This document shows positions 12,924-25,167 of a DNA stretch of 64,000 nucleotides, piece after piece; position 1 is the first letter of the stretch, and the number at the start of each line of letters is the position of its first letter. The translations under genes were made by a program, and so were the position numbers. The DNA is from Siphonodentalium dalli. Taxonomy: Eukaryota; Mollusca; Scaphopoda; Gadilida; Siphonodentaliidae. Below the pieces are notes generated by a model. It worked only from the letters and a program-made list of their open reading frames with translations. It was not told the DNA's origin and did not search any database. Location: assembly GCA_032622095.1 (NCBI GenBank), contig CP136062.1:143858351-143922350 (forward strand), in the 5' to 3' direction.

Positions 12924-12948
12924 ACCCTAACTGTAACCGTAACCCTAA
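12924..12948. repeat. Short telomere-like run
   Basis: On the minus strand, four consecutive six-base units TTAGGG TTACGG TTACAG TTAGGG. Two match the animal telomere repeat exactly and two differ by one or two bases. It is short enough that chance is possible. Confidence 0.4.
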
Positions 12949-13384
12949 CACATACGGAGAATGGAGGGTGGTGCATGGTTTCGTGTATTCTTACATGCAT
13001 GAAGGATATACCCAACACAACAAAACGTGGCGACAAGGACCCTTCGTCGATATTAGAAGTTACAATCCCAACACTCCGTGCAATCGCTATAGAAGCGGAA
13101 TCCACTCGATAAATGCACGTACATTGTATAGTGTGAGTATACTAGTGGAGTAGCTTAACACAAAATCGTTCACTTTTCGATTAAAGCATGAAACTTTCAG
13201 AGTTGGTTGGGTATGTGGTCCATATCAAACAGTTAGCTGGTTCCAGGATTTTGGTGACCCCTTGACCTTCAAATTGACGTTGACATTTCGAAAATTGGAG
13301 ATTTAGGGTATCTATTTTGTATCCAATATGATATGTAGGCACTGGAGATTATCGAAGCGATACCATGGATGTCCGCCTTTGTAT

Positions 13385-13860
13385 CCACATTCAATTTGTC
13401 CTCGATAATCCAAAATGGCCACCATAATGGACGCCAAAATTAAAAAATTTGACTTTTTACACTAATATCTTTAATATCAGTTTCTGCTTGTTTGGAACTG
13501 TTTGAGAATTGTAAATTTATTTTGTATTGGTCATGTTAACTGATAATTGGAGCAATGAAATATGCCATGGGCTTCCTGCCAACTCCGATCCCTTAAGCAT
13601 TCGATTTTACAGAACACGGTATAAAAAAATCACCATTGGGATTCTAGTCATATTTCGTCGAGAAATGGGAACAACTGTGCAATCTAAGTGACACATTCCA
13701 TTTCTTATGAATATTCCAACTCAATTGTACCCAAATTGTCACTTGGAAAAAATGTAAATATTGCCTCAGCGAGTCATGCAACCGCATAAAAGTTGTGGTT
13801 GATGAAACAATTACTATTCTGTCTTAAAGATATTGAATACTACCATTTCTGATGCACCTT
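13385..13860 (+). mobile_element. Left inverted arm of a composite flanking the minisatellite
   Basis: It matches the reverse complement of 16325-17180. Shared, in order: 'aaatttgact', 'atatctttaa.atcagttt.tgct', 'tggagcaatga', 'ttcgattttacag', 'catttcttatg.atattcca', 'aagttgtggttgatga', 'ttctgtctta'. A more diverged version of the unit follows near 14070-14200. Confidence 0.7.
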
Positions 13861-14475
13861 GGGTAATTTGCTACTATTTTAAACACTGACATTACCGGAA
13901 TTATTGGATTTTTCTATCACAAACTTGACATCAAAGTCTACAAAAATAAACGTTTTAGGTTAAGACAATTTTCTCAAGTAAAATGGAACTATCTTTGGTA
14001 TCGAAGGTGTTTATCGTTTTCATATGTTTTAAATGTGTCACATTGATCTGTTTTGGACAATATTTACTCAAGATGGTATGCAAAATGGCAAAAAAAGGTA
14101 AAAAAGTTGATTTTTCATATATATCCCGAATATCATTCTCTGATGTTCCGAAAAGGTAGCAAATTGTGACTCACTTTGTATTAACCATGTTACTTATGAG
14201 TCATGACAAATTAATTATAAAGGATGCAGTTTGGGATTCTGACCTTTTTGTCGTACGGAAATGGACAGATCTTTGAAACAGAACTGAAAGGGGCATTATA
14301 TTGAGGCTACTCAGGCAATACAGTTGTGGCTCATTGGCATCGAAATGACCAATGTCAGGAAAACCGTTTCCCCCAATGTGCATATAAACCTCCATCAGGA
14401 CGTTGAACTCTCTGACATTACCTCTTTCTCCATTAACACATCCCTGAGTTATTGTGTAAAGCTATATCCACCCAA

Positions 14476-14498
14476 ATGTGTGTGTGTGTGTGTGTGTA
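14476..14498 (+). repeat. (TG)n microsatellite
   Basis: About eleven TG dinucleotides directly before the minisatellite array. Confidence 0.9.
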
Positions 14499-16050
14499 GC
14501 TCTACACCACATTAATGACCATACAGTCACTTCCTCTCACCATTGGCCATACAATTACTCCATGTATATATATTTGCCACACCCATGGCCATGTCGTCAC
14601 TCAAGATATACATATACACCACACACATATTCCATAGAGTCACATAGAGTCAATCCAAGTATACATATACACACCAATGTCCATACATAAGATATATATA
14701 TACCAATACCCCGCTCACACAACCATTCATACACGCCAGGCTTGCATATACTCCTCACTCCTGACAATTCAGCCACTCGCTTTATAGTCATAACCACATT
14801 CGTGGTCATATAGTCAATCATTGTTTACCAATTCACATCACCATTGGCCATATTTTTACCCCATATACACATATTGGACACACCAATGGTCATATAGCCA
14901 CTAAAGATATACACCCCACCCATTCCTATAAAGTCACTCCAGGTATACATATACACATCACCAGTGGCCATGCAGCTTTCAAGACATACAGTACCCTGCA
15001 CATCACCTCAACATTGGCCATACGGTCACTTCCTGTATACATACTGACCACACACATGACCATATAGCCATTCAAGATATAAATATACACCCCACTCATG
15101 GCCATATAGTCACTCCAGTTGTACGTATACACACCACTACTTGCCATACAACCATTCAATACATACCAGCACCCTGTACATCACGTCACCATTGGTATCC
15201 ACTCATACATATTTGCCACATACAAGGCATATAGCCACTCAAGATATACATATACATGTACACCCACACATGGCCATAGAGTCATTCCATGTTTACATAT
15301 ACACCTCAGCATTGAATGGATACACCAATACCACACGGCCATGTGTATACTCCAGACTTGCATATACACCTCACGCTTGACAATTCAGCCATTCGCTGTA
15401 TACTCATACATGTACACCCGATCCATGATCATACAGCGACTCCCTCCATACATATAGAGTCTTATAGACCCCATAATGATAATACACCAACAGCAAAGAT
15501 GCACATACATACCATATACACCTATGATCACAATGACACTTCATATATACCAACACACTCGCCAATGACCATCCATCTATATATGTATGCATATACACTT
15601 CAACAATGTTTATACAGCCGTTCCATGTACACCTATAATTATTATACCCATAAGCAGACAACCACTGATTATTTATCAATACACCCCAACCATGATCATA
15701 CAACCAATACATGTATACATATACACCCACCCACGACAATAAAGCCACCCAATGTACACCTGTACATTCCACACATGATCATAAAGTCACTCCATATATA
15801 CATAGACAACACACATATGACCATGTAGCTACTCTTGTTATACCCATACACCGCTTCAATGACCATACAGACACTTCACGTATACCTATGCACCTCATAC
15901 TTAGCACTCCTTGTATACCTGCATCCCACCATTAACACCACACCCATGCCACAGGGACACTCGTTGTATAACCAGTCTCACCATTATACGCCATGTTTAC
16001 ATATTCACATCACCTGTGACCACAAAGTCACTGACTACCATTTTTACAAA
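14498..16050 (+). repeat. Minisatellite array, ~42-bp unit, about 35 copies
   Basis: Degenerate copies of a unit like CCATATAGTCACTCAAGATA followed by 'tacatatacaccccactcatgg'. Spacing is 42 bp between several neighbours (15061, 15103, 15145), with variation to about 47. Because 42 is a multiple of three, many frames stay open on both strands, giving spurious ORFs rich in H, T, Y and P. Part of the right end reappears inverted at 19178-19660. Confidence 0.85.
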
Positions 16051-16324
16051 CATCATGTATTAAGTTGATCAATGTTGATCAATTTTAATGCTAATTTGTC
16101 AATAAATTGGTCCGGCTCAGCTTAGTTTCAAAGTTCTGCAAGCCCAATTATTTTCAGAAACATGGCCAGAATCTCAAAAGAAGGTTTTAGGCAAAATTCC
16201 ATAATGTATCCTTTAAAATGAATTTGTCATGCCTCACAACGTACTGGGACAACCAGAATAGAACCTATAGTTTTCACTTGATTAAGTAACATGCTTAATA
16301 ACAAAGTAGGTTACAACTTTCTCA

Positions 16325-17180
16325 TGTTAGTATTCAATCTATATAAGACAGAATAGTCAATTTTTGTCATCAACCACAACTTGTATGCGATTGCATGGCA
16401 CGCAGCATGGTGCAATCTTTACCATTTTCCACATTTTATCCCCTATTTTTGCAGCCATTTCGAGCCGAAGTGACAATTTTGGTATATTGAGTTGGAATAT
16501 GGATAAGAAATGGAACGTTTCACTAAAAGTGCACAGTTTTGCCCATTTCTTGATGAAATATGAGTAGAAATCACAATGGCGATTTTTGGTAAAATATTAT
16601 ACCGTTTTCTTTAAATTAACATTTTTGAGGGATCAGATGGGGTTTTGACTCCATGAATGGCATTTCATTGCTCCAAGTGTCAGTTAACATGAACAATACA
16701 ACACAAAGTCACCATTCTCAACCAGTACCAAACAGCATAAACTGATCTAAAAGATATTGGAGAAAAAAATCAAATTTTCCACTTCCGGCTGCCATTTTGG
16801 CCGCCATTTTTGCAGCCATTTTGAGCCAAAGTGACAATTTTGGTACTAATGACTTGGAATATGCATAAGAAATGGAATGCTTCACTAAAATTGCACAGGT
16901 CTTCCCATTTCTTGATGAAATAATAGTAGAAATCTAATGGTGATTATTGTTAAAAATTTATACCGCTTTCTGTAAAATCGAATTTTTGAGGGATCAGAAG
17001 GGTTTCTGACTTCGTGAATGGCACACGTCATTGCTCCAATGGTCAGCTAACCTGAACTATACAACATAAAGTCACAATTCTCAACCAGTACCAAACAGCA
17101 TAAACTGATCTTAAAGATATTAGAGAGAAAACAAATCAAATTTTCCACTTCCAGCTGCCATTTTGGCGGCCATCTTGGAC
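16325..17180 (-). mobile_element. Right inverted arm of the composite, with the unit doubled
   Basis: Two tandem units of about 365 bp (16440-16810 and 16810-17180), each the inverted counterpart of 13395-13755. Both contain 'cattgctcca', 'ctcaaccagtaccaaacagcataaactgatct' in parts, and 'gccattttg' words. With the left arm they enclose the minisatellite, resembling foldback transposons whose long arms hold subrepeats. Confidence 0.7.
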
Positions 17181-17774
17181 GGTGAGTTCCAATTTTACCC
17201 TATAATGGTGGCATTTTATCTTATCTTCCCAAAATGTATACATTTGTATACATATGACAAGATTGTCTCATTATAATTTGCATCAAACTGACTTAGTAAC
17301 CCGTCTGAAAAAGCGGCGGCCATGTTGGGCGCCATCTTGAATTTAACGGGTTCCACTTAACCGAAAGCTGGAACCAGCTTGATTATGATCAGGTATACAG
17401 TGGACAATATATGTGCGACGTTTGGTGCTCTAATCCGGAAGTGAGCGATTCTTCTGTTATTGTGCGCTAAGGGACTCCACTATACGTGCGATTAATTACT
17501 CGTCTGCTAGAACTTACATTTTCCAATATTTTTTCACGTGTGATGCGACACAATGCGCGAATAAATAAAATAAACTAATAATAGGTTCTCACAACAAGGA
17601 AGTTTGTCTCGACCAAACATTAGGTCCTTTGAACAGTTATTATTGATATTTGGAAAACACTTATCAATGGATCTATATACTTATAATAGAACTGACTTTG
17701 AATGTCCTACACATTTGTCACAAAACCCCACGTACCGATCATTGAGACTGCGTGTTATTGAATAAGATCTTTTA

Positions 17775-17960
17775 TCGTTTTAGTTTGTCAAGGAGACTAT
17801 TAAATGACTGAACTTGAAGATAGACCTGACTGTGTCATGCTGTGTGCGTATACTTTGTATAATTGGGGCATTTAAAGGACATTTGGATTATTAAACTTTA
17901 GATATGTATGAAACAATGCTGGAATCTAAGGTTGATCTACATTTGTATATCAGTCGTGAT
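17775..17960 (+). repeat. Single copy of the 5.05-kb tandem repeat family
   Basis: It shares CGTTTTAGTTTGTCAAG, GGGCATTTAAAGGACATTTG and GATTATTAAACTTTAGATAT with 5048-5440. It is preceded at about 17590 by a copy of the GCAACAAGGAAGTTTGTC motif. Confidence 0.75.
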
Positions 17961-18649
17961 GGTTGTGCTGGAAGAAATTATCTAAGGGCACAAAGATTGA
18001 TGGTGGACTTGATGGATGGTTACAAAGTGGTGTGTCAGTCAATTTTAAGAATGAGACTAAAAGAAAAGTGCAGCATATGAATATTGGACACCTAATATCG
18101 AACAATGGGTATTTTTAAATTGTCTGACACAATAGTTTGGTAAATCGGTATAGAGTGCTTTCGAAGTATTGGATAAATTTACAAAGGAAAACTTCAATAT
18201 TTCCACATAACAAAGTTGAAGGTTGAGCATTTCATCTATGGTACTATATTAACCAACTAAACTGAAGTGAGACTCACCCCTGGTTATGTAGTCCTGCTAA
18301 GTTTCTATGATGTTGGGGGATCCTGATGAATTGAAATGATGTTGGTGGGACAAACTGATGGTGCTAAGATATAAATACAGTTGATACAGTACTATGGCTC
18401 ATGTAAGTTTTAGTCAGAGAACAAAAAGTCTGTATATCGGAATTTCTTGTATTTAGCTACCTATACTACGTGTATGACAATACGCTACGCGTAATTATCG
18501 ACCACATTTACATTAGTTTTATATTGATAACAATTGTTAAACATTCTTATCATTTTCAGTAGTTGATATATACATACAAATAAACAATCTCTTATTAATA
18601 CTGCATGACAACAATCGGTCAGAGTAGTAAACGACCCACAACTAAACAT
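17961..18649. other. Non-coding stretch, no gene recognised
   Basis: AT-rich sequence with no recognisable coding or repeat structure on reading. Confidence 0.4.
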
Positions 18650-19165
18650 ATGTATTGTAATCACTTTTAAAATTATGGGCAATTGTCCATGTATAACAAA
18701 TTTGAATCGCGATCGATTATTTCTTGAAAGTGGCAACTCGAAACAGGAACGTGGTTTGTTCCATCCAAGAACGTGAGCTCTTGGTTTGAATGTCCACCAG
18801 TATCACTAACGCTCAATTGGTCACTCTCCTCGGTTTTTTTTTGGTGATAAATGTACCCAAGTACTGAAAATCATAATAAAGGTACAGTAATGCTCTAAGT
18901 AATCGACTTCTTAACCACAGCAGAATTATGGGTAACTTTACAGGATTTAGTCGGAAATATGGCTTGTTGCCATTCATCGGAAAGCTCTCGGGGAGAGCTT
19001 TCCGATGAATTAACCGGCCATAATTTCAACCGAAAGTTGACGTGAAAAGACACTCGAAATTTTCTCCGATTGCTGACTATACAGCTTCTGCAAGGATGCA
19101 TGGTTGCAGGAATAAAGGGGTATCAATTCATTGGAACAATAGCTAAAACAAGACAGACACATTAT
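18650..19165 (+). repeat. Segmental duplication, copy 1, with an 18-bp-stem hairpin
   Basis: Matches 19720-20045 and 20385-20545 almost exactly (for example TGAATCGCGATCGATTATTT and CAGGAACGTGGTTTGTTCCA). At 18972-19010 it has a perfect hairpin around ATTCATCGGAAAGCTCTC, lying at the place where copy 2 is interrupted by other sequence. Confidence 0.8.
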
Positions 19166-19177
19166 TTATATGTTAAG

Positions 19178-19660
19178 TCAGTGACTTTGTGGTCACAGGT
19201 GATGTGAATAGGTAAACATGGCGTATAATGGTGAGACTGGTTATACAAGGAGTGTCCCTATATCATGGGTGTGGTGTTAAGGGTGAGATGCAGGTATGCA
19301 AGGAGTGTCCCTATATCATGGGTGTGGTGTTAATGGTGAGATGCAGGTATACAAGGAGTGCTAAGTATGAGGTGAATAGGTATACGTGAAGTGTCTGTAT
19401 GGTCATTGAAGCGGTGTTGGTTGTTTGCTCGGCTGAATAGAAGGGCGTTTGTTTTATCCGGATTGAAATTCACTAGCCACCTAGCGGCCCAGTCATGAAG
19501 GGAGTTTAAATCACAATTGAGATTTGTTTCAATATCTTCAGTAATGATGTTTGTAAAAATGGTAGTCAGTGACTTTGTGGTCACAGGTGATGTGAATAGG
19601 TAAACATGGCGTAATAATGATGAGACTGGTTATACAAGGAGTGTCCCTATATGTTCGTTT
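19178..19660 (-). repeat. Inverted pieces of the minisatellite's right end, with local duplication
   Basis: 19178-19375 reads as the reverse complement of about 15900-16040 (CACAGGTGATGTGAATAGGT, 'tatcatgggtgtggtgtta' twice). The piece GTCAGTGACTTTGTGGTCAC recurs at 19565-19660. The array lies 3.2 kb away in the opposite orientation. Confidence 0.8.
19414..19560 (-). pseudogene. Reverse transcriptase fragment of a non-LTR retrotransposon
   Basis: The minus frame has DLNSLHDWAARWLVNFNPDK followed by TNALLFSR. This matches the conserved stretch after the catalytic box of LINE-type reverse transcriptases, where 'L..WA..W.v.FN..KT..l.FS' is typical. Only about 50 residues remain, flanked by minisatellite-derived sequence, so it is a broken remnant. 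It shares CTACCATTTTTACAAACATC with the array end at about 16037. Confidence 0.7.
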
Positions 19661-19719
19661 TTGTTATGATATACTTATCATAAATAGTTCATAATCTTTT
19701 TTAAACCTTTCCCGTCCTT

Positions 19720-20545
19720 ATAAAATTATGGGCAATTGTCTATTTATGACAAATTTGAATCGCGATCGATTATTTCGTGAAAGTGGCAACTCGAAACAGG
19801 AACGTGGTTTGTTCCATCCAAGAACGTGAGTTCTTGGTTTGAATGTCCACCAGTATCACTAACGCTCAATTGGTCACTCTCCTCGGTTTTTTGTTTTGGT
19901 GATAAATGTACCCAAGTACTGAAAATCATAATAAAGGTACAGTAATGCTCTAAGTAATCGACTTCTTAACCACAGCAGAATTATGGGTAACTTTTCAGGA
20001 TTTAGTCGGAAATATGGCTTGTTGCCATTCATCGGAAAGCTCTCGGGATGTGGTTAAGAAGTCGATTACTTAGAGCATTACTGTACCCTGGTCGATCGAT
20101 TCTCAAATTTGAACGAGATTTAAATGGAAATTCCTTTGGTTTTAATCAGTTTCTTTCAGTTTTAAATTGTTTGAGCTCCTCTAAATTGAAAGGGTGTAGT
20201 CCCGATGAAGTATATCAACTAATGTATCCTTTGATATGTTGTCGTGCAGTGTAACACAAAAATACTCCGTCGACCCCAGATGAACCTGAGTAACTTTATC
20301 ACGATTTTCCCCAACCTGGGTACCTTTATCACAATTTCAGAACATGGGAATCTTTATCACAAAAAATCGATGAGAGTGATCAATTCAGCATCATTAACCG
20401 GAAGTTGACGTGAAAAGACACCGCTTTTCTTCGAAATTTTCTCCGATTGCTGACTCTACAGCTTCTGCAAGGATGCATGGTTGCAGGAATAAGGGGGTAT
20501 CAATTCATTGGAACAATAGCTAAAACAAGACAGACACAATTTATA
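19720..20545 (+). repeat. Segmental duplication, copy 2, interrupted by ~340 bp
   Basis: 19720-20045 and 20385-20545 together match copy 1. The interruption 20046-20384 starts with the reverse complement (20048-20087) of 19936-19974 in the same copy, so it has inverted arms of about 39 bp. The remaining insert holds a 68-codon open frame without known relatives. Confidence 0.75.
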
Positions 20546-21474
20546 TATGCCTGGATTGAGCACATACTATGCTTTGAGATTTTTATACAAATATAATGTT
20601 AATGGGGGTAGCAAGAGTTATGCCCCTTGATTATATGTCAGAGAATGAAATTTTGATGCAAAATTTGCCAAAAATAAAAAAAATTTGGACCGTGGGATAC
20701 AAAAACAAGATTTTTCCGAGCAAACCACCTATGTTGTCAAGAAGAACACCGTTTCCTCACAATAATATTCAAAAGTTCAAACTTCTCACCACTGGGATTT
20801 TCACTATGTCGCAGCGATTTACTACTTGACACTGGTGAGATAAATATCACCTGAAACATTTTTTTTCAAAACTTAAAGACATCCTCTAAAAAAATTACAC
20901 ATTCCTAACTAACCATTTATCAATAAACATGCCATACCCATGGTGTGAGAAAACACTGTTTCCCTAGTGTAAGAAATTTACCCCTCCCCTACTGATCATT
21001 CGAAACTGTGGAGTGTCTCCATTGTTGAAATATCGGAGAATATATTTATCTATATAATTGGTGACGTCACACAATCAGATTTATAGCTTATATGCCATGT
21101 GGTCGTTACTATCCCTCCTTCCAAATTGCGTATATTCATAACATGGAGGTAATTGAGCCATGCCGTTTAATAAATATGTACTATGTGAGTCGATCCTATG
21201 TTTTCGTCCACATTCTTGTATATACCAGAACACAATTAGCAGTACATACGTTTTCGAATATTCTGGTTTGCATGTGTATAATGAGCGCTTAAATACTCCA
21301 ATCCTGATGCTAATTTATGTAGATATGAAGTTATCCCTGTCGGCAGTCTCGTCCACTAGATGCTACCTTTACACAAAAGATTGCATTGTATTCATGTCCG
21401 GCGTATCATGTTCCTGCAAGTAGTATTTGTTATGCTTCCAATTACTATTAAATGTATATGCACAGACGAACCAT

Positions 21475-22060
21475 TCATATGCACGCAACAAGGAAGTTTG
21501 TCGAGGAGAAACCATTCCATTCGTTTGAAAAGTTAATATTGATATTGGAGATCATCAATAATTGAATGTACTGTAGTTTAAGTTATTGAGTTGTCATTCG
21601 TGTTGATCAATAGAAGTGTGGTTTAAATGAGTTACAGCCTTACAAGTCAAATGTCCATAAACTATTCGAAAAATTCATATGCACGCAACAAGGAAGTTTG
21701 TCGAGGAGAAACCATTTCATTCATTTGAAAAGTTAATATTGATATTGGAGATCATCAATAATTGAATGCACTGCATGGAGTTTAATTTATTGAGTTGTCA
21801 TTCGTGTTGATCAATGGTAGTGGGGTTTAAATGAGTTACAGCCTTACAAGTCAAATGTCCATAAACTATTCGAAAAATTCATATGCACGCAACAAGGAAG
21901 TTTGTCGAGGAGAAAACATTTCATTCATTTGAAAAAGTTAATATTGATATTGGAGATCATCAATAATTGAATGCACTTGAGTTTAATTTATTGAGTTGTC
22001 ATTCGTGTCATCAATGAAAGTGGAGTTTAACTGAGTTACAGGCCAAATGTCCATAAACAA
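21475..22060 (+). repeat. Tandem repeat, three copies of a ~200-bp unit
   Basis: Units start at GCACGCAACAAGGAAGTTTG at 21481, 21681 and 21885. They share AAAAGTTAATATTGATATTG, GAGATCATCAATAATTGAAT and GAGTTGTCATTCGTGT. The first bases carry the dispersed motif GCAACAAGGAAGTTTGTCGA also found near 1728, 2338, 6013 and 17590. Confidence 0.85.
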
Positions 22061-22428
22061 ATCCCAGCTGACCACCATATGTTAATGATGTCTATTTCCG
22101 GCTGAATCTCTCCTGGATCAGACCGCATATTTCATTGGACTGAAATAGATATGGCTTCTTTCATCTTTCTTCTTCATTGTAATAATTGGGTTATGATGTT
22201 ATAACATGCAATTAAAATTTAACTCAACAATTTGATAGGAAAGAGGTTCACTTATATGATCTTATTTGGATACATCTCATTGTGATGCCAAAAGATAAAG
22301 AAACCTCATGTGATAGCCTCCTTTTGGGCAAAACACAACAAAATCAGACCGCCTCATAATGAATTGTTTTATCTGGATCAGTTTGTGAGGATGAGCGAGA
22401 TCGACGTACGGTTTAGTTATATATACAA

Positions 22429-23033
22429 CTAGCAGGTTAGCCCGCCACTGGCGGCATTCGTCCCATGGCTTTGTTCGAAAAAGCAATTGCAACAGGTTCC
22501 GAGACACTTGTGCTGCATTTGCACCAAATTTCGGCAATAGTCAGAAACATGACAATTTTAATTTAATTTTTTGTTTTTCAATGAGTTAATTTTTTTGTTT
22601 TTCAATGAGTTAATTGTGCTTTTTTAATTTTTTAATTTAATTTTTTGTTTTTAAATTTTACCCGATTTTTTTTGGTTTTTCAAGGAGTTAATTGTGCCTT
22701 TTTAATTTTGTTTTTCAATTTTACCCGATTTTTGTTTGTTTTTCAATGAACCCGTCCATGACACTTCCCGTATTTAGCAAGTTTGAGCTCAATCGGTTCG
22801 AGTCTATAAAGGACACACTCATATATATGACACTTCCCGTAGGTAGCAAGTTTGAGCTCAATCGGCATTCCCTGGAATTTCCCAGTCACCAACGCGGCGT
22901 AATTTTGGTACATATATAGAGACCAATTGTCCATCGGCTGCCATGTGTAGTAAAGATGTCTTATAAGCCGACATTGCCGTGGGGATGCCCGTTCCTACAC
23001 GCGTTTTCGATTCTATGAAGTACCCACATATAT

Positions 23034-23091
<58 letters not shown>

Positions 23092-23750
23092 GGAAGTTTC
23101 AAATTATATAGATAGATTGGCAGATTCCAGTAGCTTTATAACGGTATATCTGGGGAGAAATCTGATGCTATATTCGTGATTATCTGGGATGATTTCGGTA
23201 TTATACTGTAAAAACAAAACGCGCCATCCGTGCTCGCAGGGAATAAATTTCGAGCGATAACGTTTGCGTAAATACGAAATTGTGAGTGGTGGTTTGTAAC
23301 CGGGATTTCTGAGAAGCATTATGCCTATAACTACCCCCCCCCCTAAGCCCTGACCTAAGTGTCATACATACTATAACAATGATGTTGTAAGAGCTCCAAT
23401 AAATCTCCCCGCATAGGCAAGCACTCAATGTTCCCGTATTACTATGCAGATGCTAATAACGTTGAATGGGAAACAGACGCTCTTTATAGAGATGCGTCAA
23501 AAACAAACGCTCATTAAATAATCACTTGATTAACCCACGCCGTGCCTTTGTGGTGATTTGAGATTGGAGAACGGGTTCTCTGAGCTTCTCTAAAACGCGA
23601 CCACGTTCGTGTCGGTGAGATTTGACACTTACATACATGTAGGAAGTTTGAGCTCAATATGTACACGCGTTTTGGATTCTATGAAGTACCCACACACATA
23701 TATACACACATATATATATACGAAGTCTCAAAATATATAGTATAGATAGA
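22429..23750 (+). repeat. 1.32-kb tandem duplication, unit 1
   Basis: It begins CTAGCAGGTTAGCCCGCCAC and ends near CGAAGTCTCAAAATATATAG. Inside are T-rich stretches, two subrepeats with TAGCAAGTTTGAGCTCAATC, an (AT)n run (23043-23090) and a C-run (23334-23343). Unit 2 follows directly. The short open frames here are repeat-derived. Confidence 0.88.
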
Positions 23751-24480
23751 CTAGCAGGTTAGCCCGCCACTGGCGGCATTCGTCCCATGGCTTTGTTCGA
23801 AAAAGCAATTGCAACAGGTTCCGAGACACTTGTGCTGCATTTGCAGCAGATTTCGACAATAGTCAGAAACATGACAATTTTAATTTAATTTTTTGTTTTT
23901 CAATGAGTTAATTATTTAGTTTTTCAATGAGTTAATTGTGCCTTTTTAATTTTTTAATTGAATTTTTTGTTTTTAAATTTTACCCGATTTTTGTTGGTTT
24001 TTCAAGGAGTTAATTGTGCCTTTTTAATTTTGTTTTTCAATTTTACCCAAATTTTTTTTTTTTTTTCAATGAACCCGTCCATGACACTTCCCGTATTTAG
24101 CAAGTTTGAGCTCAATCGGTTCGCGTCTATAAAGGACACACACACATATATATGACACTTCCCGTAGGTAGCAAGTTTGAGCTCAATCGGCTTTCCCTGG
24201 AATTTCCCAGTCAATATTTAGCAAGTTTGAGCTCAATCGGTTCGAGTCTATAAAGGACACACTCATATATATGACACTTCCCGTAGGTAGCAAGTTTGAG
24301 CTCAATCGGCATCCCTGGAATTTCCCAGTCACCAACGCGGCGTAATTTTGGTACATATATAGAGACCAATTGTCCATCGGCTGTCATGTGTAGTAAAGAT
24401 GTCTTATAAGCCGACATTGATGTGGGGATGCCCGTTCCTACACGCGTATTCGTTTCTATGAAGTACCCACATATATACAC

Positions 24481-24530
<50 letters not shown>

Positions 24531-25167
24531 GGAAGTTTCAAATTATATAGATAGATTGGCAGATTCCAGTAGCATTATAACGGTATATCTGGGGAGAAAT
24601 CTGATGCTATATTCGTGATTATCTGGGATGATTTCGGTATATACTGTAAAAACAAAGCGCGCCATCCGTGCTCGCAGGGAATAAATTTCGAGCGATAACG
24701 TTTGCGTAAATACGAAATTGTGAGTGTTGGTTTGTAACCGGGATTTCTGAGAAGCATTATGCCTATAACTACCCCCCCCCCCTAAGTCTGACCTAAGTGT
24801 TATACATACTATAACAATGATGTTGTAAGAGCTCCAATAAATCTCCCCGCATAGGCAAGCACTCAATGTTCCCGTATAACTATGCAGATGCTAATAACGT
24901 TGAATGGGAAACAGACGCTCTTTATAGAGATGCGTCAAAAACAAACGCTCATTAAATAATCACTTGATTAACCCACGCCGTGCCTTTGTGGTGATTTGAG
25001 ATTGGAGAACGGGTGCTCTGAGCTTCTCTAAACCGCGACCACGGTCGTGTCGGTGGTATTTGACACTTACATAGGAAGTTTGAGCTCAATATATACACGC
25101 GTTTTGGATTCTATGAAGTACCCACACACATATATACACACATATATATATACGAAGTCTCAAAATA
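23751..25167 (+). repeat. 1.32-kb tandem duplication, unit 2
   Basis: Same order of landmarks as unit 1, but the TAGCAAGTTTGAGCTCAATC subrepeat is expanded to four (24097-24305), and the unit has its own (AT)n run (24497-24530). High similarity with few substitutions indicates a recent duplication or ongoing homogenisation. Confidence 0.88.

Noticed and set aside
14478..15935. Many open frames of 60-170 codons on both strands rich in H, T, Y, P and C, W
   Set aside because: They follow from the ~42-bp repeat period, a multiple of three, in the minisatellite; no start context or domain.
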